64,000 nucleotides of DNA from Bog-756 sp963713625 (GCA_963713625.1 CAVQMN010000008.1:496001-560000); one strand, 5' to 3'; numbered from the stretch's first letter, positions 49,282 through 58,932 are shown. Program-made: numbers and translations. The notes: generated by a model from the sequence alone, not told the origin.

Positions 49282-50109
49282 ATGTCACTGTTCGATGCAT
49301 TCCGTTACGACGGCAAGCGTGTCCTGGTGGTCGGCGGAGCCACCGGCATGGGCGCGGCCGCAGCCGAACTGGCCCGTGACGCCGGCGCGGACGTGGTGGT
49401 CATGGACTTTGCCGAGGTGACGATCCCCGGTGTCGAGGCGATACATGTGAATCTGGGTGACAAGGAGTCCATCGACAAGGCCGTGGACGAGTGCGGCGGG
49501 TCTGTTCACGCCCTCATGTCGTGCGCCGGTGTGGCCGACGGCACCCCCAACATCGAGAAGATCAACTTCGGCGGCCACCGCCACCTCATCGAGCGCCTGC
49601 TGGACAAGGACATGCTGCCCCGCGGTTCGGCCATCGGCTTCATCTCGTCCGCAGCCGGTCTGGGCTGGGAAGCCGGCTGGGAACAGGTCAGTGAGTACCT
49701 GGCCACGCCCGACTTCGACTCAGCGTCGGCCTGGGCGATCGAGCATAACTGGAACGACTACTTCCACTCCAAACAGGCAGTGTGCGGCTACGTGGCCAGC
49801 CAGGCCTTCCCGCTACTCAAGCGGGGCATCCGCATCAACGCCATCTGCCCCGGTCCGACGGACACTCCATTGGCTCAAGCCAACGCCGAAATGTGGCTCG
49901 GCTTCGGCGCCGACTACCGCGAGGAGACCGGAATCGAGGCCTCCACGCCGCTCGAGCAGGCCTATCCGCTCGTCTTCCTCTGCAGCGACGCGGCCTCCGC
50001 CATTTCGGGCATTACCCTCATCAGCGACGTCGGCTACATCAGTTCGGGCGTCACCGGCTCGTACGAGCCCGCCTCGGCGGCCGCGGGCTTCCTGCTGGGC
50101 AAACTGTAA
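49282..50109 (+). CDS. SDR, 3-alpha-hydroxysteroid-dehydrogenase-like
   Basis: The 275-residue SDR has the cofactor motif VLVVGGATGMGAAAAELARD, SCAGVADGT, the catalytic Ser in GFISSAAGLGWE and a YxxxK in DYFHSKQAV. The long insertion after the Ser (GWEQVSEYLATPDFDSASAW) and INAICPGPTDTPL resemble bacterial 3-alpha-hydroxysteroid/carbonyl reductases. AGGAGG is five bases before the ATG. It probably reduces a bulky ketone with NAD(P)H; substrate is inference. Confidence 0.85.
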   Translation: MSLFDAFRYDGKRVLVVGGATGMGAAAAELARDAGADVVVMDFAEVTIPGVEAIHVNLGDKESIDKAVDECGGSVHALMSCAGVADGTPNIEKINFGGHRHLIERLLDKDMLPRGSAIGFISSAAGLGWEAGWEQVSEYLATPDFDSASAWAIEHNWNDYFHSKQAVCGYVASQAFPLLKRGIRINAICPGPTDTPLAQANAEMWLGFGADYREETGIEASTPLEQAYPLVFLCSDAASAISGITLISDVGYISSGVTGSYEPASAAAGFLLGKL

Positions 50110-50303
50110 CCGGAGGCGCCCGGCGTCACCCGGACCACGACGCCCGAAGAGCCATAGCCGAAGGGCCGGGGTGCAGGTCACCAGACATTCGCCAGCTGGG
50201 CCAGTTACGAATCGGTCAGGGCGCGGTGCCGAGAACACCGAGCCGTGCCGATCGATGACCACGACCGGGCAGGAACCGTCGCCCAGGGATCACCAGTAGA
50301 AGG

Positions 50304-51539
50304 TCAGGGCGCGATGCCAACAGGTGGTGGGTCGGCCGCCGGAGCCACGGGCGGCTCGACCGCGCAGGAGGAGGACGCAGGCTCTCCGGCGAACCGTGCG
50401 GCCAGCCAGTTGACCGCGGCGGGCGCCGTGAGCGATGGCACGGTGAAGTGGGTGGCCCCGGGCACCCAGTCCACGGTGATCCTGGTGCCGGCAGCACACC
50501 AACGGTTCTCGAGCAGCGATGTGGTTGACGGGAGGACGACCGTGTCGGCCAGGCCCTGAGAGATGAAGACCGGCACATTCGGCGCGCTGGGCGTGTTCTG
50601 GTCGATTCGCGCCCGCCAGGTGACGGTGGCGGTGGGGTCCCTTGCGAAGAAAGGTGCGGCAAAGTAAGGCGCAAACTCAGAGGCCAGTTGGGCGTTCTCG
50701 CCGGTGATGCAGAATGCTCCCAGACGCTCGTAGTTGGCCAGAGCCAGTGGGGTCGCCACCTGGGTGGCCTTGAGCTCGGAGTAGAACCGCGGCCACAGGC
50801 CGATCACTTCGGACCCGATGACCCAGGCAACGGCCTGGTTCCATTGGGCCTCGATCAATGCGGGGAGCTCAGCGGCCGGCGCGGCTGCCGCCACGCCGAC
50901 TAAATGCAGCGTTGGAGCGTAGGCGGCGGCCACCTGAGGCGTGAACAGAGAGGCATGACCTCCCTGCGAGTGACCCCAGACGGCGAAGGTACGTCCAGCT
51001 CCCGTCCCGGCCAGGTTGTCGGCGGCGCGCACAGCGTCGAGCACGTTGCGGGCCTCTCCAGCCCCGATCAAGTACGGCAAGGTGCCCGGCGTACCCAGGC
51101 CGGTGTAGTCGGTGCTGGTAACGACCCAACCTGCCTTCATCATGGCCGCAAAACCGGGAATAGCTTGGGCGGGGTCGGCGGCGTGGGACGGTGTGCACGA
51201 GGATCCGGTACCGAGTGTCGGGTGGGCCCAGGCCACGACGAAGCGCCTTCGGTGGGGCGCGGGCGCGGCCGGCGCGTAGACGGTGCCTGAAGAGACAGCC
51301 GGTCGTCCGCTGGCTGTGGTCGTCCGGTAGAGGATGCGCCAACCTCTGGTGCCGGCCGGCACACCGACAATGGCCGTTGCCGACACGAGAGACCCCGGAC
51401 CCGACGCCGCGCTCGTCGTCAACGGGTTCGACGGTGACCCGGTGGCCGAGCTGCACGCAGCCAAGCCGACAGCCACCGTGACGAGCAGCAAGGCCAGACG
51501 GATGCTGATGGTTCGAACCACGCTGCGGCTCGCTTTCAT
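50304..51539 (-). CDS. Secretory-lipase-type lipoprotein
   Basis: The 411-residue hydrolase has a lipoprotein signal peptide (LALLLVTVAVGLAACSS with lipobox LAAC). The alpha/beta-hydrolase domain is of the LIP family: VAWAHPTLGTGSSC (oxyanion hole), nucleophile Ser in FAVWGHSQGGHAS, Asp in FISQGLADTVVLPS and His in WVPGATHFTVPS. It should be anchored outside the membrane and cleave lipids or esters. The C-terminal tail is Pro/Ala-rich. ATG 51539 has only a weak GAAGAAG upstream. Confidence 0.85.
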   Translation of the reverse strand: MKASRSVVRTISIRLALLLVTVAVGLAACSSATGSPSNPLTTSAASGPGSLVSATAIVGVPAGTRGWRILYRTTTASGRPAVSSGTVYAPAAPAPHRRRFVVAWAHPTLGTGSSCTPSHAADPAQAIPGFAAMMKAGWVVTSTDYTGLGTPGTLPYLIGAGEARNVLDAVRAADNLAGTGAGRTFAVWGHSQGGHASLFTPQVAAAYAPTLHLVGVAAAAPAAELPALIEAQWNQAVAWVIGSEVIGLWPRFYSELKATQVATPLALANYERLGAFCITGENAQLASEFAPYFAAPFFARDPTATVTWRARIDQNTPSAPNVPVFISQGLADTVVLPSTTSLLENRWCAAGTRITVDWVPGATHFTVPSLTAPAAVNWLAARFAGEPASSSCAVEPPVAPAADPPPVGIAP

Positions 51540-51857
51540 GCTTCTTCGCCTGGTCGAATATCAGCGGTCATGGTAACGGAGTCTCTGCGATGGAAGGTGG
51601 ATCGAGGAGCACCGCCCTCCTCGATCGATCAGAAGACCCGCTGGAGACGGTCGCCACCCCATCCGGCGACGAGAACCCACGGCGATCTGGACCCGACGTT
51701 CCCCGAGCAGCTGCCTCGGTCATCGAACGGGGACGCTGCGTCGAGAACCAAGGAAACCCGGGCCGATCCGGACGCCGGAACCGGGCTGTCTGGCACCCAT
51801 GCCGCCAACGGGCTCAAGGGTGAAGATCATGGCGTAGGCTGGCCTGGCGAACGTCTG
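51540..51857. other. Intergenic region between lipase and HAD genes
   Basis: These 318 bases contain no convincing gene. The HAD frame stays open leftward, but its translation there is Arg/Pro/Ser-rich filler. A TAGGCT hexamer at 51835-51840 may be the -10 for the HAD/GH65 operon (18 bases before ATG 51858). Confidence 0.45.
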
Positions 51858-52670
51858 ATGGAACAACCTGCTCAGAGCCGTCGGAACCGGCGCAAATCCA
51901 CGGAAATGATCGATCTTTTCATCGATCGATTCGATGCGGTCATCTTCGACATGGACGGAGTCGTCACCGATTCAGCAGTGGTTCACGAACACTGCTGGAA
52001 GGCAGTCTTCGACGACTTTCTCCGGGCTCGAGCGGACCACAGTGGCGAGGATCTCCGACCCTTCGATGAAGACGACTACCTGCATTACGTCGATGGCAAG
52101 CCCCGTTACGAAGGAGCCGCAAGCTTCCTCGCCTCCCGTCGGATCGAACTCGAACGTGGCGCTCCGTCGGATCCTCCAGGTCACGAAACCGTCTGTGCGC
52201 TGGCGAACCTCAAGGATCGGGATTTCGAGCTTCATGTCTCCCGAGACGGGGTGCCCGTGTTCGACTCGACCATCTCGCTCATACATTCTTTGCGTTCCTA
52301 CGGAGTCAAGACCGCTCTGATCTCGTCGAGTCGCCATGCCACTGTGCTCCTCGAATCGGCGCAGATCGCGGAGGTCTTCGACGTCGTCATCGACGGAGTC
52401 GAGGCTGAGGCCGTGGGCCTCGCGGGCAAACCAGACCCGGCCATCTTCCTCGCCGCGGCCAGCCGACTCCATGTTGCTCCATTTCGTGCGGTGGTCGTGG
52501 AAGATGCCGAAGCCGGCGTCGAAGCGGGGCGCCGAGGCGGGTTCGGCTTCGTACTCGGGATTGATCGAGGTGCTCACGCCGATGCACTACGCCGGCACGG
52601 GGCCAGCGCGGTGGTCACGGATCTGCGTGAGGTCGCATTGCGTCCCAGGAATGCTGCCGAGCGGTCATGA
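51858..52670 (+). CDS. Beta-phosphoglucomutase-like HAD enzyme
   Basis: The 270-residue HAD protein has the nucleophile motif FDAVIFDMDGVVTDSAVVHE (D-x-D), motif II in TALISSSRHATVLLE, the Lys in LAGKPDPAIFLAAA and the acidic motif VVVEDAEAGVEAGRRGG. It should interconvert beta-glucose-1-phosphate and glucose-6-phosphate. It overlaps the following GH65 gene by ATGA, the standard partner that releases beta-glucose-1-phosphate. ATG 51858 or 51906 could be the start; neither has an SD. Confidence 0.85.
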   Translation: MEQPAQSRRNRRKSTEMIDLFIDRFDAVIFDMDGVVTDSAVVHEHCWKAVFDDFLRARADHSGEDLRPFDEDDYLHYVDGKPRYEGAASFLASRRIELERGAPSDPPGHETVCALANLKDRDFELHVSRDGVPVFDSTISLIHSLRSYGVKTALISSSRHATVLLESAQIAEVFDVVIDGVEAEAVGLAGKPDPAIFLAAASRLHVAPFRAVVVEDAEAGVEAGRRGGFGFVLGIDRGAHADALRRHGASAVVTDLREVALRPRNAAERS

Positions 52671-55165
52671 GCGCGCCACCGATGAGGCCTTCGGGGGGCG
52701 TCGTCACCGATGACCATGGCTGGTCGCTCAGGTACGAAGGGTTCGATCCTGCGTCAGAGGGGACTCGCGAAGCGCTGTGCACACTCGGCAATGGTTTCTT
52801 CGCCACTCGAGGTGCGGCACCCGAAGCGACCGCCGACGGAATCCACTATCCAGGTACCTTTGTGGCCGGTCTCTTCAACCGATCGGTCAGCGAGGTGGCC
52901 GAGCGGCCCGTTGAGAACGAGAGCATCGTCAATGTTCCCAACTGGCTCCCCCTCACCTTCTGCATCGATGGGGGGCCTTGGTTCGGAGTCGGCACGATTG
53001 AGCTCATCGACTTCTCCCAGGAGCTGAATCTGCGTGAGGCGACGCTCTCCCGAATCTTACGGGTGCAAGATGCACGGGGCCGGGTAACCCGCGTTGACCA
53101 GCGGCGCTTTGTGAGCATGTCCGATCCGCATGCGGCCGGCATCGAGACGGTGCTGTGTGCCGAGAACTGGTCCGGCACCCTGACAATCCGCTCGGGCATC
53201 GACGGACGGATCTCCAACGCCGGCGTCGCCCGTTACAACGATTTCGATGGACGCCATCTCGTCGATGTGAGTACCCGGGCTGTCGACGATAAAGCAATCG
53301 CCCTGACCGCGCTCACCAGTCAGTCAGCCGTGTGCATCGCGGAGGTGGTGAGGACCACGGTGACCCAACACGGAATGGCTCTCGATCCTCCGCGTCGGAC
53401 GGTCGAGGGGCCGGGATTCATCGCCCACGAGCTCTCCACCGACGTCAGAGCTGGAGAGTCGATCACCATCTCGAAGGTGGTCACACTCTTCACGTCCAGG
53501 GACCGCGCCATCAGTGATCCGCTGGACGAGGCGTCCGGCTGGAGCAAGCGCAATGGCCCTTTCGACGAGCTACTCGACGCCCACAAATGCGCATGGCGAG
53601 CTCTGTGGAAGCGCTTTTCTCTCGAGATCGAAGTCGACGACCTGACCACGTCGCTCGCTCTGCGCCTCCACATCTTCCACCTCCTGCAGACCACAAGCCG
53701 CAACACCCTGGATCTGGACGTCGGGATCCCTGCCCGCGGTCTCCATGGCGAGGCGTACCGCGGTCACATCTTCTGGGACGAACTGTTTGTCCTCCCTTAT
53801 CTCAGCCTGCGCTTCCCAGAACTCGCCCGCACACTCCTCCTCTACCGATACCGACGACTGCCGGAGGCTCGCTGGGCCGCCCACGAAGCCGGCTTCAGCG
53901 GATCGATGTATCCGTGGCAGAGCGGCAGCGACGGTCGGGAGGAGGCACAAGTCGTCCATCTCAACCCCCTTTCCGGCCATTGGCTCCCTGACGCGTCTCA
54001 TCTGCAACGCCACGTCAACGTGGCGATCGCCTACAACGTCTGGCAGTACTACCAGGCAACAGGAGACACCGAGTTCATGCTCGACTACGGGGCGGAGATG
54101 ATCTTCGAAATCAGCCGATTCTGGGTCAGCGCCGCCCGGCTCGATGCTTCACTCGAGCGCTATGACATTGCTGACGTCATGGGCCCCGACGAGTATCACG
54201 ACGGTTACGTCGGTTCAGATGCCCCGGGCCTCAAGAACAACTCCTACACCAACATCATGGTTGTCTGGGTCCTGTGTCGGGCGGTGGAGCTTCTTGATCT
54301 GCTCCCAGAGCCCCGACGCGGTGAGTTGCTCACACGGCTGTCGCTCGATGAGGCGGAGCTGGTCCACTGGGATGACGTGAGCCGAAGGATGCGCGTCGTG
54401 TTTCACGCTGACGGGGTCATCAGCCAATTCGAGGGGTACGAGAATCTTGCGGAGTTGGATTGGGCTGCGTATCGGGCTCGTTACAACGACATCTCCAGGC
54501 TTGATCGCATCTTGGAGGAGGAGGGTGAGACACCCAACGCCTACAAGCTGTCCAAGCAGGCCGACGTACTCATGCTCTTGTACGTGCTCTCGCCCGATGA
54601 CCTGGTCGCACTCCTCGACAGGCTCGGATATGAGCCGGACTCCCAGATCATCGAAAGAACGATCGACTACTACCTGCAACGGACCTCCCATGGATCGACT
54701 CTCAGTCGGGTGACACATGCCTGGGTCCTGGCCCGTCGTGACCCTCCCCGTTCGTGGGACCTTCTCGAAGATGCCCTCCGGAGTGATTTGGAAGACACCC
54801 AAGGCGGTACGACCCGCGAAGGAATCCATTTGGGAGTCATGGTCGGCACCGTTGATATTGTCGAGCGATGCTCACTGGGAATCGTGATCCAGGAGGGCGT
54901 GATCTGGTTTGACCCGTTGCTCCCTCCAGCCATCCGAGCCCTCGCCTTTGACATTTGCTTCCACGGGACGTGGATACACCTCGATGTCACTGCTCAGCAG
55001 TTGATCGTCACGGTGTCGAGCCGGAGTGTGGGATCTGTCCTTGTCGGGATCAGAGGCGAAGTGATCGAGCTGGGTCAAGGGGAACGTCGACTGGTGGCCC
55101 TTTCATCCGAGCCAGGTCCGAGCGTCGCCCCCGGAGCCGCGACGAGGGGGTTCGGCTCGAGGTGA
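52667..55165 (+). CDS. GH65 disaccharide phosphorylase
   Basis: The 832-residue protein is a GH65 inverting phosphorylase that splits maltose, trehalose, kojibiose or nigerose with phosphate, giving beta-glucose-1-phosphate. The order is an N-terminal beta-sandwich (EALCTLGNGFFATRGAAPEA), a linker, then the (alpha/alpha)6 barrel with GEAYRGHIFWDELFVLPYL and the general acid Glu509 in ADVMGPDEYHDG. KLSKQADVLMLLYVL and RTSHGSTLSRVTHAWVLA follow. The context fits an intracellular phosphorolytic route: phosphorylase plus beta-phosphoglucomutase. Which disaccharide cannot be read from the motif alone. Codon use looks less GC-biased than upstream genes. Confidence 0.9.
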   Translation: MSAPPMRPSGGVVTDDHGWSLRYEGFDPASEGTREALCTLGNGFFATRGAAPEATADGIHYPGTFVAGLFNRSVSEVAERPVENESIVNVPNWLPLTFCIDGGPWFGVGTIELIDFSQELNLREATLSRILRVQDARGRVTRVDQRRFVSMSDPHAAGIETVLCAENWSGTLTIRSGIDGRISNAGVARYNDFDGRHLVDVSTRAVDDKAIALTALTSQSAVCIAEVVRTTVTQHGMALDPPRRTVEGPGFIAHELSTDVRAGESITISKVVTLFTSRDRAISDPLDEASGWSKRNGPFDELLDAHKCAWRALWKRFSLEIEVDDLTTSLALRLHIFHLLQTTSRNTLDLDVGIPARGLHGEAYRGHIFWDELFVLPYLSLRFPELARTLLLYRYRRLPEARWAAHEAGFSGSMYPWQSGSDGREEAQVVHLNPLSGHWLPDASHLQRHVNVAIAYNVWQYYQATGDTEFMLDYGAEMIFEISRFWVSAARLDASLERYDIADVMGPDEYHDGYVGSDAPGLKNNSYTNIMVVWVLCRAVELLDLLPEPRRGELLTRLSLDEAELVHWDDVSRRMRVVFHADGVISQFEGYENLAELDWAAYRARYNDISRLDRILEEEGETPNAYKLSKQADVLMLLYVLSPDDLVALLDRLGYEPDSQIIERTIDYYLQRTSHGSTLSRVTHAWVLARRDPPRSWDLLEDALRSDLEDTQGGTTREGIHLGVMVGTVDIVERCSLGIVIQEGVIWFDPLLPPAIRALAFDICFHGTWIHLDVTAQQLIVTVSSRSVGSVLVGIRGEVIELGQGERRLVALSSEPGPSVAPGAATRGFGSR

Positions 55166-55638
55166 CGGCTCGGTAGCTGCAGATCCGGCGCCAGAAGATC
55201 TTGAGCCTCACCCCTCGGGGCACCGGAGGCCCGCATTGCCACCAATCCCTTTGACCCGTCCCACGGGTTCGAGAGGCGCCCTCAGGAACCGAGCTTGCCG
55301 ACAGGTGGGATTCCGGAGGTCATGACGACTCGCTTCGGGACAGCAGATCCTGCAGGGCGGCAAGGACAGGCAACCAGATGTTCTCGGCCTCTTCTTCGGT
55401 GTCTGCACACATGAAGCGACCCGAACCACTTGCTGGATGGACAGAAGGGCCGGTGCAGAACCAGAAATGGATCCCCGAGCTGGCCGTCGGAGGCCCGCCG
55501 GTCAGCCGTGTCGGCAACGTCGCGGCTCACTCCATCTAGGTACTGGAACCGATGGTGGGGGACTTTCCAGTAGCCCGCTCAGTCACGAAGAGAAATGCGC
55601 CGACCCGGTAGCCGGCGGCCCTTGCGACCGAGGCAAGG
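55166..55638. other. 473-base region without confident gene
   Basis: A minus-strand frame at 55320-55517 gives a 65-residue protein ending GRFMCADTEEEAENIWLPVL-AALQDLL, which reads like genuine protein. It has only a TTG start and no ribosome site. It may be the remnant of a longer gene whose upstream part is lost. Nothing else was recognised in the stretch. Confidence 0.4.
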
Positions 55639-56835
55639 TCACGCGTCCCTGGTCATCATTCGCCAGGCGCCGATGGCGGTCCAAGACACGATCCAGCCCA
55701 CGATCACCAGTGAGGCCACCAGGGTCGACTCCGGTATCAGCAGATTCCTACCAATCCCGCCACCGGGCCCGCCGCCCCCGCCAAACGGTGTCGGGAGCCC
55801 GCCCGGCTCGATATGGACCATAGCCACGCCCGCGATCGCCCGCTCAACGTTGACCAGATGCGAGATCACGTGGCGGCTGAAGAGTGGCGTCAGGATCAGC
55901 TCGAGCAGGACGAGGAGGATCACCGGGACCGTCCGCTGCCCCATCAGAGAGGCCAAACCGAGTCCGACGATGAAGCCGATGGTCGCTTCGAGCGCGATCC
56001 ACAGGCCGACGTCGATCATCAGGGAAGTCGGTGGGACCAGGAAGTTGGTGCTGTAGTCGGCGTAGTTCTGATTGGCCATGGAGACGGCGAAGGCTCGGAT
56101 CTGTGCCTCCGTGTAGGTCGGCACCGTGACCGTGCCTTTCGGGGTGGTGATTGTGGCACCGGCTGGGGGGCCGCTGGTCTGACCATCGCCGCAGGGGACG
56201 TTTGGCGGAGGGTTGGGCCCGTTGTAGTTGAAGTTGCAGATGACTTCATCAGCATGGGCGGCGGCCCAACTGTCGAGAGCGGGCCGTGAGAGCCCGTGCG
56301 GGACGTTGACCCCGTCGTAGTTGAGCTGGGTGGGGGCGGCGAGCACGCACACCACACAGACGATCGTGTACCCGATGGCCACCATGGCGATGACAATGGC
56401 CAGTCCGGCCGGGATTCGGGCGAGGTAGAGGGCCAGACGGGAGCGGCCGGTAATCACCAGGTGGCGGAACATCCCTTCCGTGAGGTCGACCGACCCGGCT
56501 GTGCAGCCGACGGCGGCCGCCACGATGAACCCGAAGATGTACATGACGCCAGTCGTCAGGTTGGTGAAGATGGAGTAACCGCCAGCCGGCCCGTACGCCT
56601 TTGGGTCGACGGCGTGGGAGATGAGCCGGATGGTGAGGAAGATGACGGGGAGGCCGATGTTGACGGCAATCAGGGCGACCATGAGGCCCCGACGCTTCCG
56701 CAACTCCATGAAGCGAGTGGTGACCATGCCCCACGTCGGGATCCATGAGCCCCGGTGATCGCTGCGCTCATCTGCCCGCGCCACGGCCGGAGCCGGATCT
56801 GGACGGGTTGCACCTAGATCGGAGGTCGTCGTCAT
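55639..56835 (-). CDS. ABC transporter permease
   Basis: The 398-residue membrane protein has about six helices. RKRRGLMVALIAVNIGLPVI is first, then GVMYIFGFIVAAAVGCTAGS. A distinctive extracytoplasmic loop of about 120 residues rich in Asn/Pro/Gly lies between helices 4 and 5, and the C-terminal helices are WIVSWTAIGAWRMM-type. It pairs with the ATPase gene upstream, whose stop it overlaps by ATGA, as an ABC-2-type exporter. The cargo is unknown. A Gly/Pro run (GGGGGPGGG) sits near residue 350. Confidence 0.8.
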   Translation of the reverse strand: MTTTSDLGATRPDPAPAVARADERSDHRGSWIPTWGMVTTRFMELRKRRGLMVALIAVNIGLPVIFLTIRLISHAVDPKAYGPAGGYSIFTNLTTGVMYIFGFIVAAAVGCTAGSVDLTEGMFRHLVITGRSRLALYLARIPAGLAIVIAMVAIGYTIVCVVCVLAAPTQLNYDGVNVPHGLSRPALDSWAAAHADEVICNFNYNGPNPPPNVPCGDGQTSGPPAGATITTPKGTVTVPTYTEAQIRAFAVSMANQNYADYSTNFLVPPTSLMIDVGLWIALEATIGFIVGLGLASLMGQRTVPVILLVLLELILTPLFSRHVISHLVNVERAIAGVAMVHIEPGGLPTPFGGGGGPGGGIGRNLLIPESTLVASLVIVGWIVSWTAIGAWRMMTRDA

Positions 56836-57809
56836 TCTGGTTCTCCCAACCGGCTGGTCACCGAAAGGAACCAATCCTCGAGCGAAGCCTGGATGTGCTG
56901 GAGACGGTAGACAGCGATCCCACCCTCTACGAGGACGCGATTGATCTCGGCGATGGCATCGCGCTGAGTCCCCTCCGGCAGGGAAACCGCGAGTCCGTCG
57001 GGTCCGACCTGTAGGTGCGCACCGAGGGCTGATCCCCCCAGCAGACCGCCGGCCCTCTCGGGATCGGAACAATCGACCTGCACTTCGAAGGATGACCCAG
57101 CGAGCAGCTGGGCGATCGAACCCTGCCGAATTACTCGCCCCCGGTCGACGATGGCCACTGCATCACAGGTTCTTTCGACCTCGTCCAGAAGATGAGACGA
57201 CAGCACGACCGTGCGACCCTCGGATACCAGGGACCTGATCATGTCGCGCATGTCGAGCATCCCGGCCGGGTCGAGGCCGTTCATGGGCTCATCGAGAATC
57301 AGCAGCTGGGGGTCCCCGAGGAGGCAGGCGGCCACGCCAAGGCGCTGGCGCATGCCCATGGAGTACTTCGACACCTTGTCGTTCGCCCGATGGAGTATGT
57401 CGACACGTTCGAGGGCCGGTGTGATTCGGCCCTTGGCTGCAGGTTCACGGGCCGCGGCGAGGATCTGCAGGTTCTGGCGACCAGTCAGGTGAGCGTGGAA
57501 ACGGGGCTCGTCCACGATGGCCCCGACCCGAGCCAATGCCCGGTCACGGTGGCGCGGAACGGCGTGACCGAGCAGTTGCATCGTGCCGGCGTCAGCGCGG
57601 GTGAGGCCGAGCAAGACCCGAATGAGGGTGGTCTTCCCTGCTCCGTTGGGACCCAGGTACCCGAAGGCACAACCTCGGGGAACAAGGAGCTCAACGTCAT
57701 TGACGGCGGTGTTCTCACCGAACCGTTTGGTGAGCCCGTGGGTCTCGACGGCCCATGCGCCCTCGGAAGGACGGGCGGGGGCCTCCGTCTCGGCGGTAAT
57801 CGCACTCAT
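56832..57809 (-). CDS. ABC transporter ATP-binding protein
   Basis: The 325-residue ATPase has Walker A GPNGAGKTTLIRVL, signature YSMGMRQRLGVAACLLGDP (SMGMRQ in place of LSGGQ), Walker B LLILDEPMNGLDP and the switch His in VVLSSHLLDEVE. It is of the bacitracin/antibiotic-export subfamily, with a C-terminal regulatory domain. GGTGGAAAG precedes the ATG and a TACGAT hexamer further up may be the -10. It drives the permease gene downstream. Confidence 0.9.
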   Translation of the reverse strand: MSAITAETEAPARPSEGAWAVETHGLTKRFGENTAVNDVELLVPRGCAFGYLGPNGAGKTTLIRVLLGLTRADAGTMQLLGHAVPRHRDRALARVGAIVDEPRFHAHLTGRQNLQILAAAREPAAKGRITPALERVDILHRANDKVSKYSMGMRQRLGVAACLLGDPQLLILDEPMNGLDPAGMLDMRDMIRSLVSEGRTVVLSSHLLDEVERTCDAVAIVDRGRVIRQGSIAQLLAGSSFEVQVDCSDPERAGGLLGGSALGAHLQVGPDGLAVSLPEGTQRDAIAEINRVLVEGGIAVYRLQHIQASLEDWFLSVTSRLGEPE

Positions 57810-57830
57810 CGGCTTTCCACCCTCATTCTG

Positions 57831-57836
57831 ATCGTA
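57831..57836 (-). promoter_or_regulatory. Putative -10 (TACGAT) of the ABC operon
   Basis: TACGAT on the minus strand is 21 bases before the ATPase ATG at 57809, leaving a short SD-bearing leader. Confidence 0.3.
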
Positions 57837-57902
57837 GTGCGGAAGATGTGGCGCCTCACCTCTGCCACCGGCTCCGATCCTCTCGCAGGGCCGGGATGCT
57901 CG

Positions 57903-58547
57903 TCATTGCGTCCCGCGCCACGGATGGCGGCGAGACCAGAAGAACCACACGGATATCGCGAGTCCGAGACCCACCAGGCCCATAAGCAAAACGGCGGCGG
58001 CCAATGGGGCGAATCCCCCACTGTGGCTCACCGCGGCGAGAGGGCCGGGCAAGAAATATCGGACGGGCGGCGTCGCCCGGCCTCCGGGCCCGAACAGGTG
58101 GGAGCCGGGCAGCCTCAAGATCCGACGGACAGGTGCGGCAACCGCCGAACTGCTGCGGCCCATCACGAGGGCGGCACCGGCTACCGCAACTATCGCAACC
58201 AGAGCGGTGGCGATCGACAGCGTGGCGGCCACGAGCGGCCACCTCCTCTTCGAGAATCGATCAAGGAACGACGGGGTCCGAGGTGCTGATATCGCATCCG
58301 AGGAGACAAGAGGGGTTGCAGCAGCGGGAGCGACTGATTGAGCGATCACCCCCCGTGCACTAGCCCAGGCCGTTGCGAAGCCCCGCGGATCAAAGAGGCT
58401 GCTGCCCAGCACGTCCTCGGCGGAGCCGCCTTCCGCCTCCGCCTCTTCGATATCGATCGTCAGGTCCACCGCCATCTCGCTGGCGATCGGGTCCGGAACT
58501 CCGAGAAGTTGCCACTCGCGGCGGCACTCCTCAACGAATTCGTTCAC
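57903..58547 (-). CDS. Membrane protein co-transcribed with PadR regulator
   Basis: The 214-residue protein opens with a soluble helical domain (MNEFVEECRREWQLLGV, then ASEMAVDLTIDIEEAEAEGG). Two membrane helices (PLVAATLSIATALVAIVAVA and AAAVLLMGLVGLGLAISVWF) follow, with a basic tail. The N-terminal half resembles the DUF1700/HAAS-type domain that commonly follows PadR regulators, where it may sense or tether the regulator. Its GTG overlaps the PadR stop (GTGA). Confidence 0.75.
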   Translation of the reverse strand: MNEFVEECRREWQLLGVPDPIASEMAVDLTIDIEEAEAEGGSAEDVLGSSLFDPRGFATAWASARGVIAQSVAPAAATPLVSSDAISAPRTPSFLDRFSKRRWPLVAATLSIATALVAIVAVAGAALVMGRSSSAVAAPVRRILRLPGSHLFGPGGRATPPVRYFLPGPLAAVSHSGGFAPLAAAVLLMGLVGLGLAISVWFFWSRRHPWRGTQ

Positions 58548-58897
58548 GGCGATACCTCCTCCTTGACCAGATCGAGGGCTCCATCGACGGCGTCACGCGC
58601 CGCCTGCCATTCCTTTACCCCCGCCTCGAGCACCCGCTCGCCCTCAGGGGACAGGCTGTAGTACTTCCGGGGGGGACCGCCATTGCTGGCGGCCCGCCGG
58701 GTCTCCACCAATCCGTCATGTTCGAGTCTGCCGAGGAGTGGATAGATCGATCCTTCTCCAACCATTGACAGCCCCCGGGCCTTCAGGCGCTTGGTCATTT
58801 CGTAGCCATAGGCAGGGCCCTCGCTCATGACGGCCAGAAGGCACAAGTCCAAAACGCCCCGGAGCAACTGGCTTCGGCGACCCCCCGGATTTGTCAT
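58544..58897 (-). CDS. PadR-family transcriptional regulator
   Basis: This is a 117-residue winged-helix regulator. LLRGVLDLCLLAVMSEGPAY and GYEMTKRLKARGL form the first helices, VGEGSIYPLLGRLEHDGLVE is the recognition segment, and RKYYSLSPEGERVLEAGVKE the wing and dimer helix. It should repress the ABC exporter and its own operon, with release by a hydrophobic ligand. ATG 58897 is seven bases after a TATCTT -10, a leaderless start, inside a perfect 12-bp inverted repeat. Confidence 0.9.
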   Translation of the reverse strand: MTNPGGRRSQLLRGVLDLCLLAVMSEGPAYGYEMTKRLKARGLSMVGEGSIYPLLGRLEHDGLVETRRAASNGGPPRKYYSLSPEGERVLEAGVKEWQAARDAVDGALDLVKEEVSP

Positions 58898-58932
58898 GCA
58901 CTACAAGATACTGGTCGGAGTCTTGTAGTGCA
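58897..58932. promoter_or_regulatory. PadR operator: perfect 12-bp inverted repeat
   Basis: TGCACTACAAGA (58897-58908) and TCTTGTAGTGCA (58921-58932) are exact inverse copies around a 12-base centre. The left arm overlaps the PadR start codon and the right arm covers its -35 element. Autorepression is the likely outcome. Confidence 0.8.
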
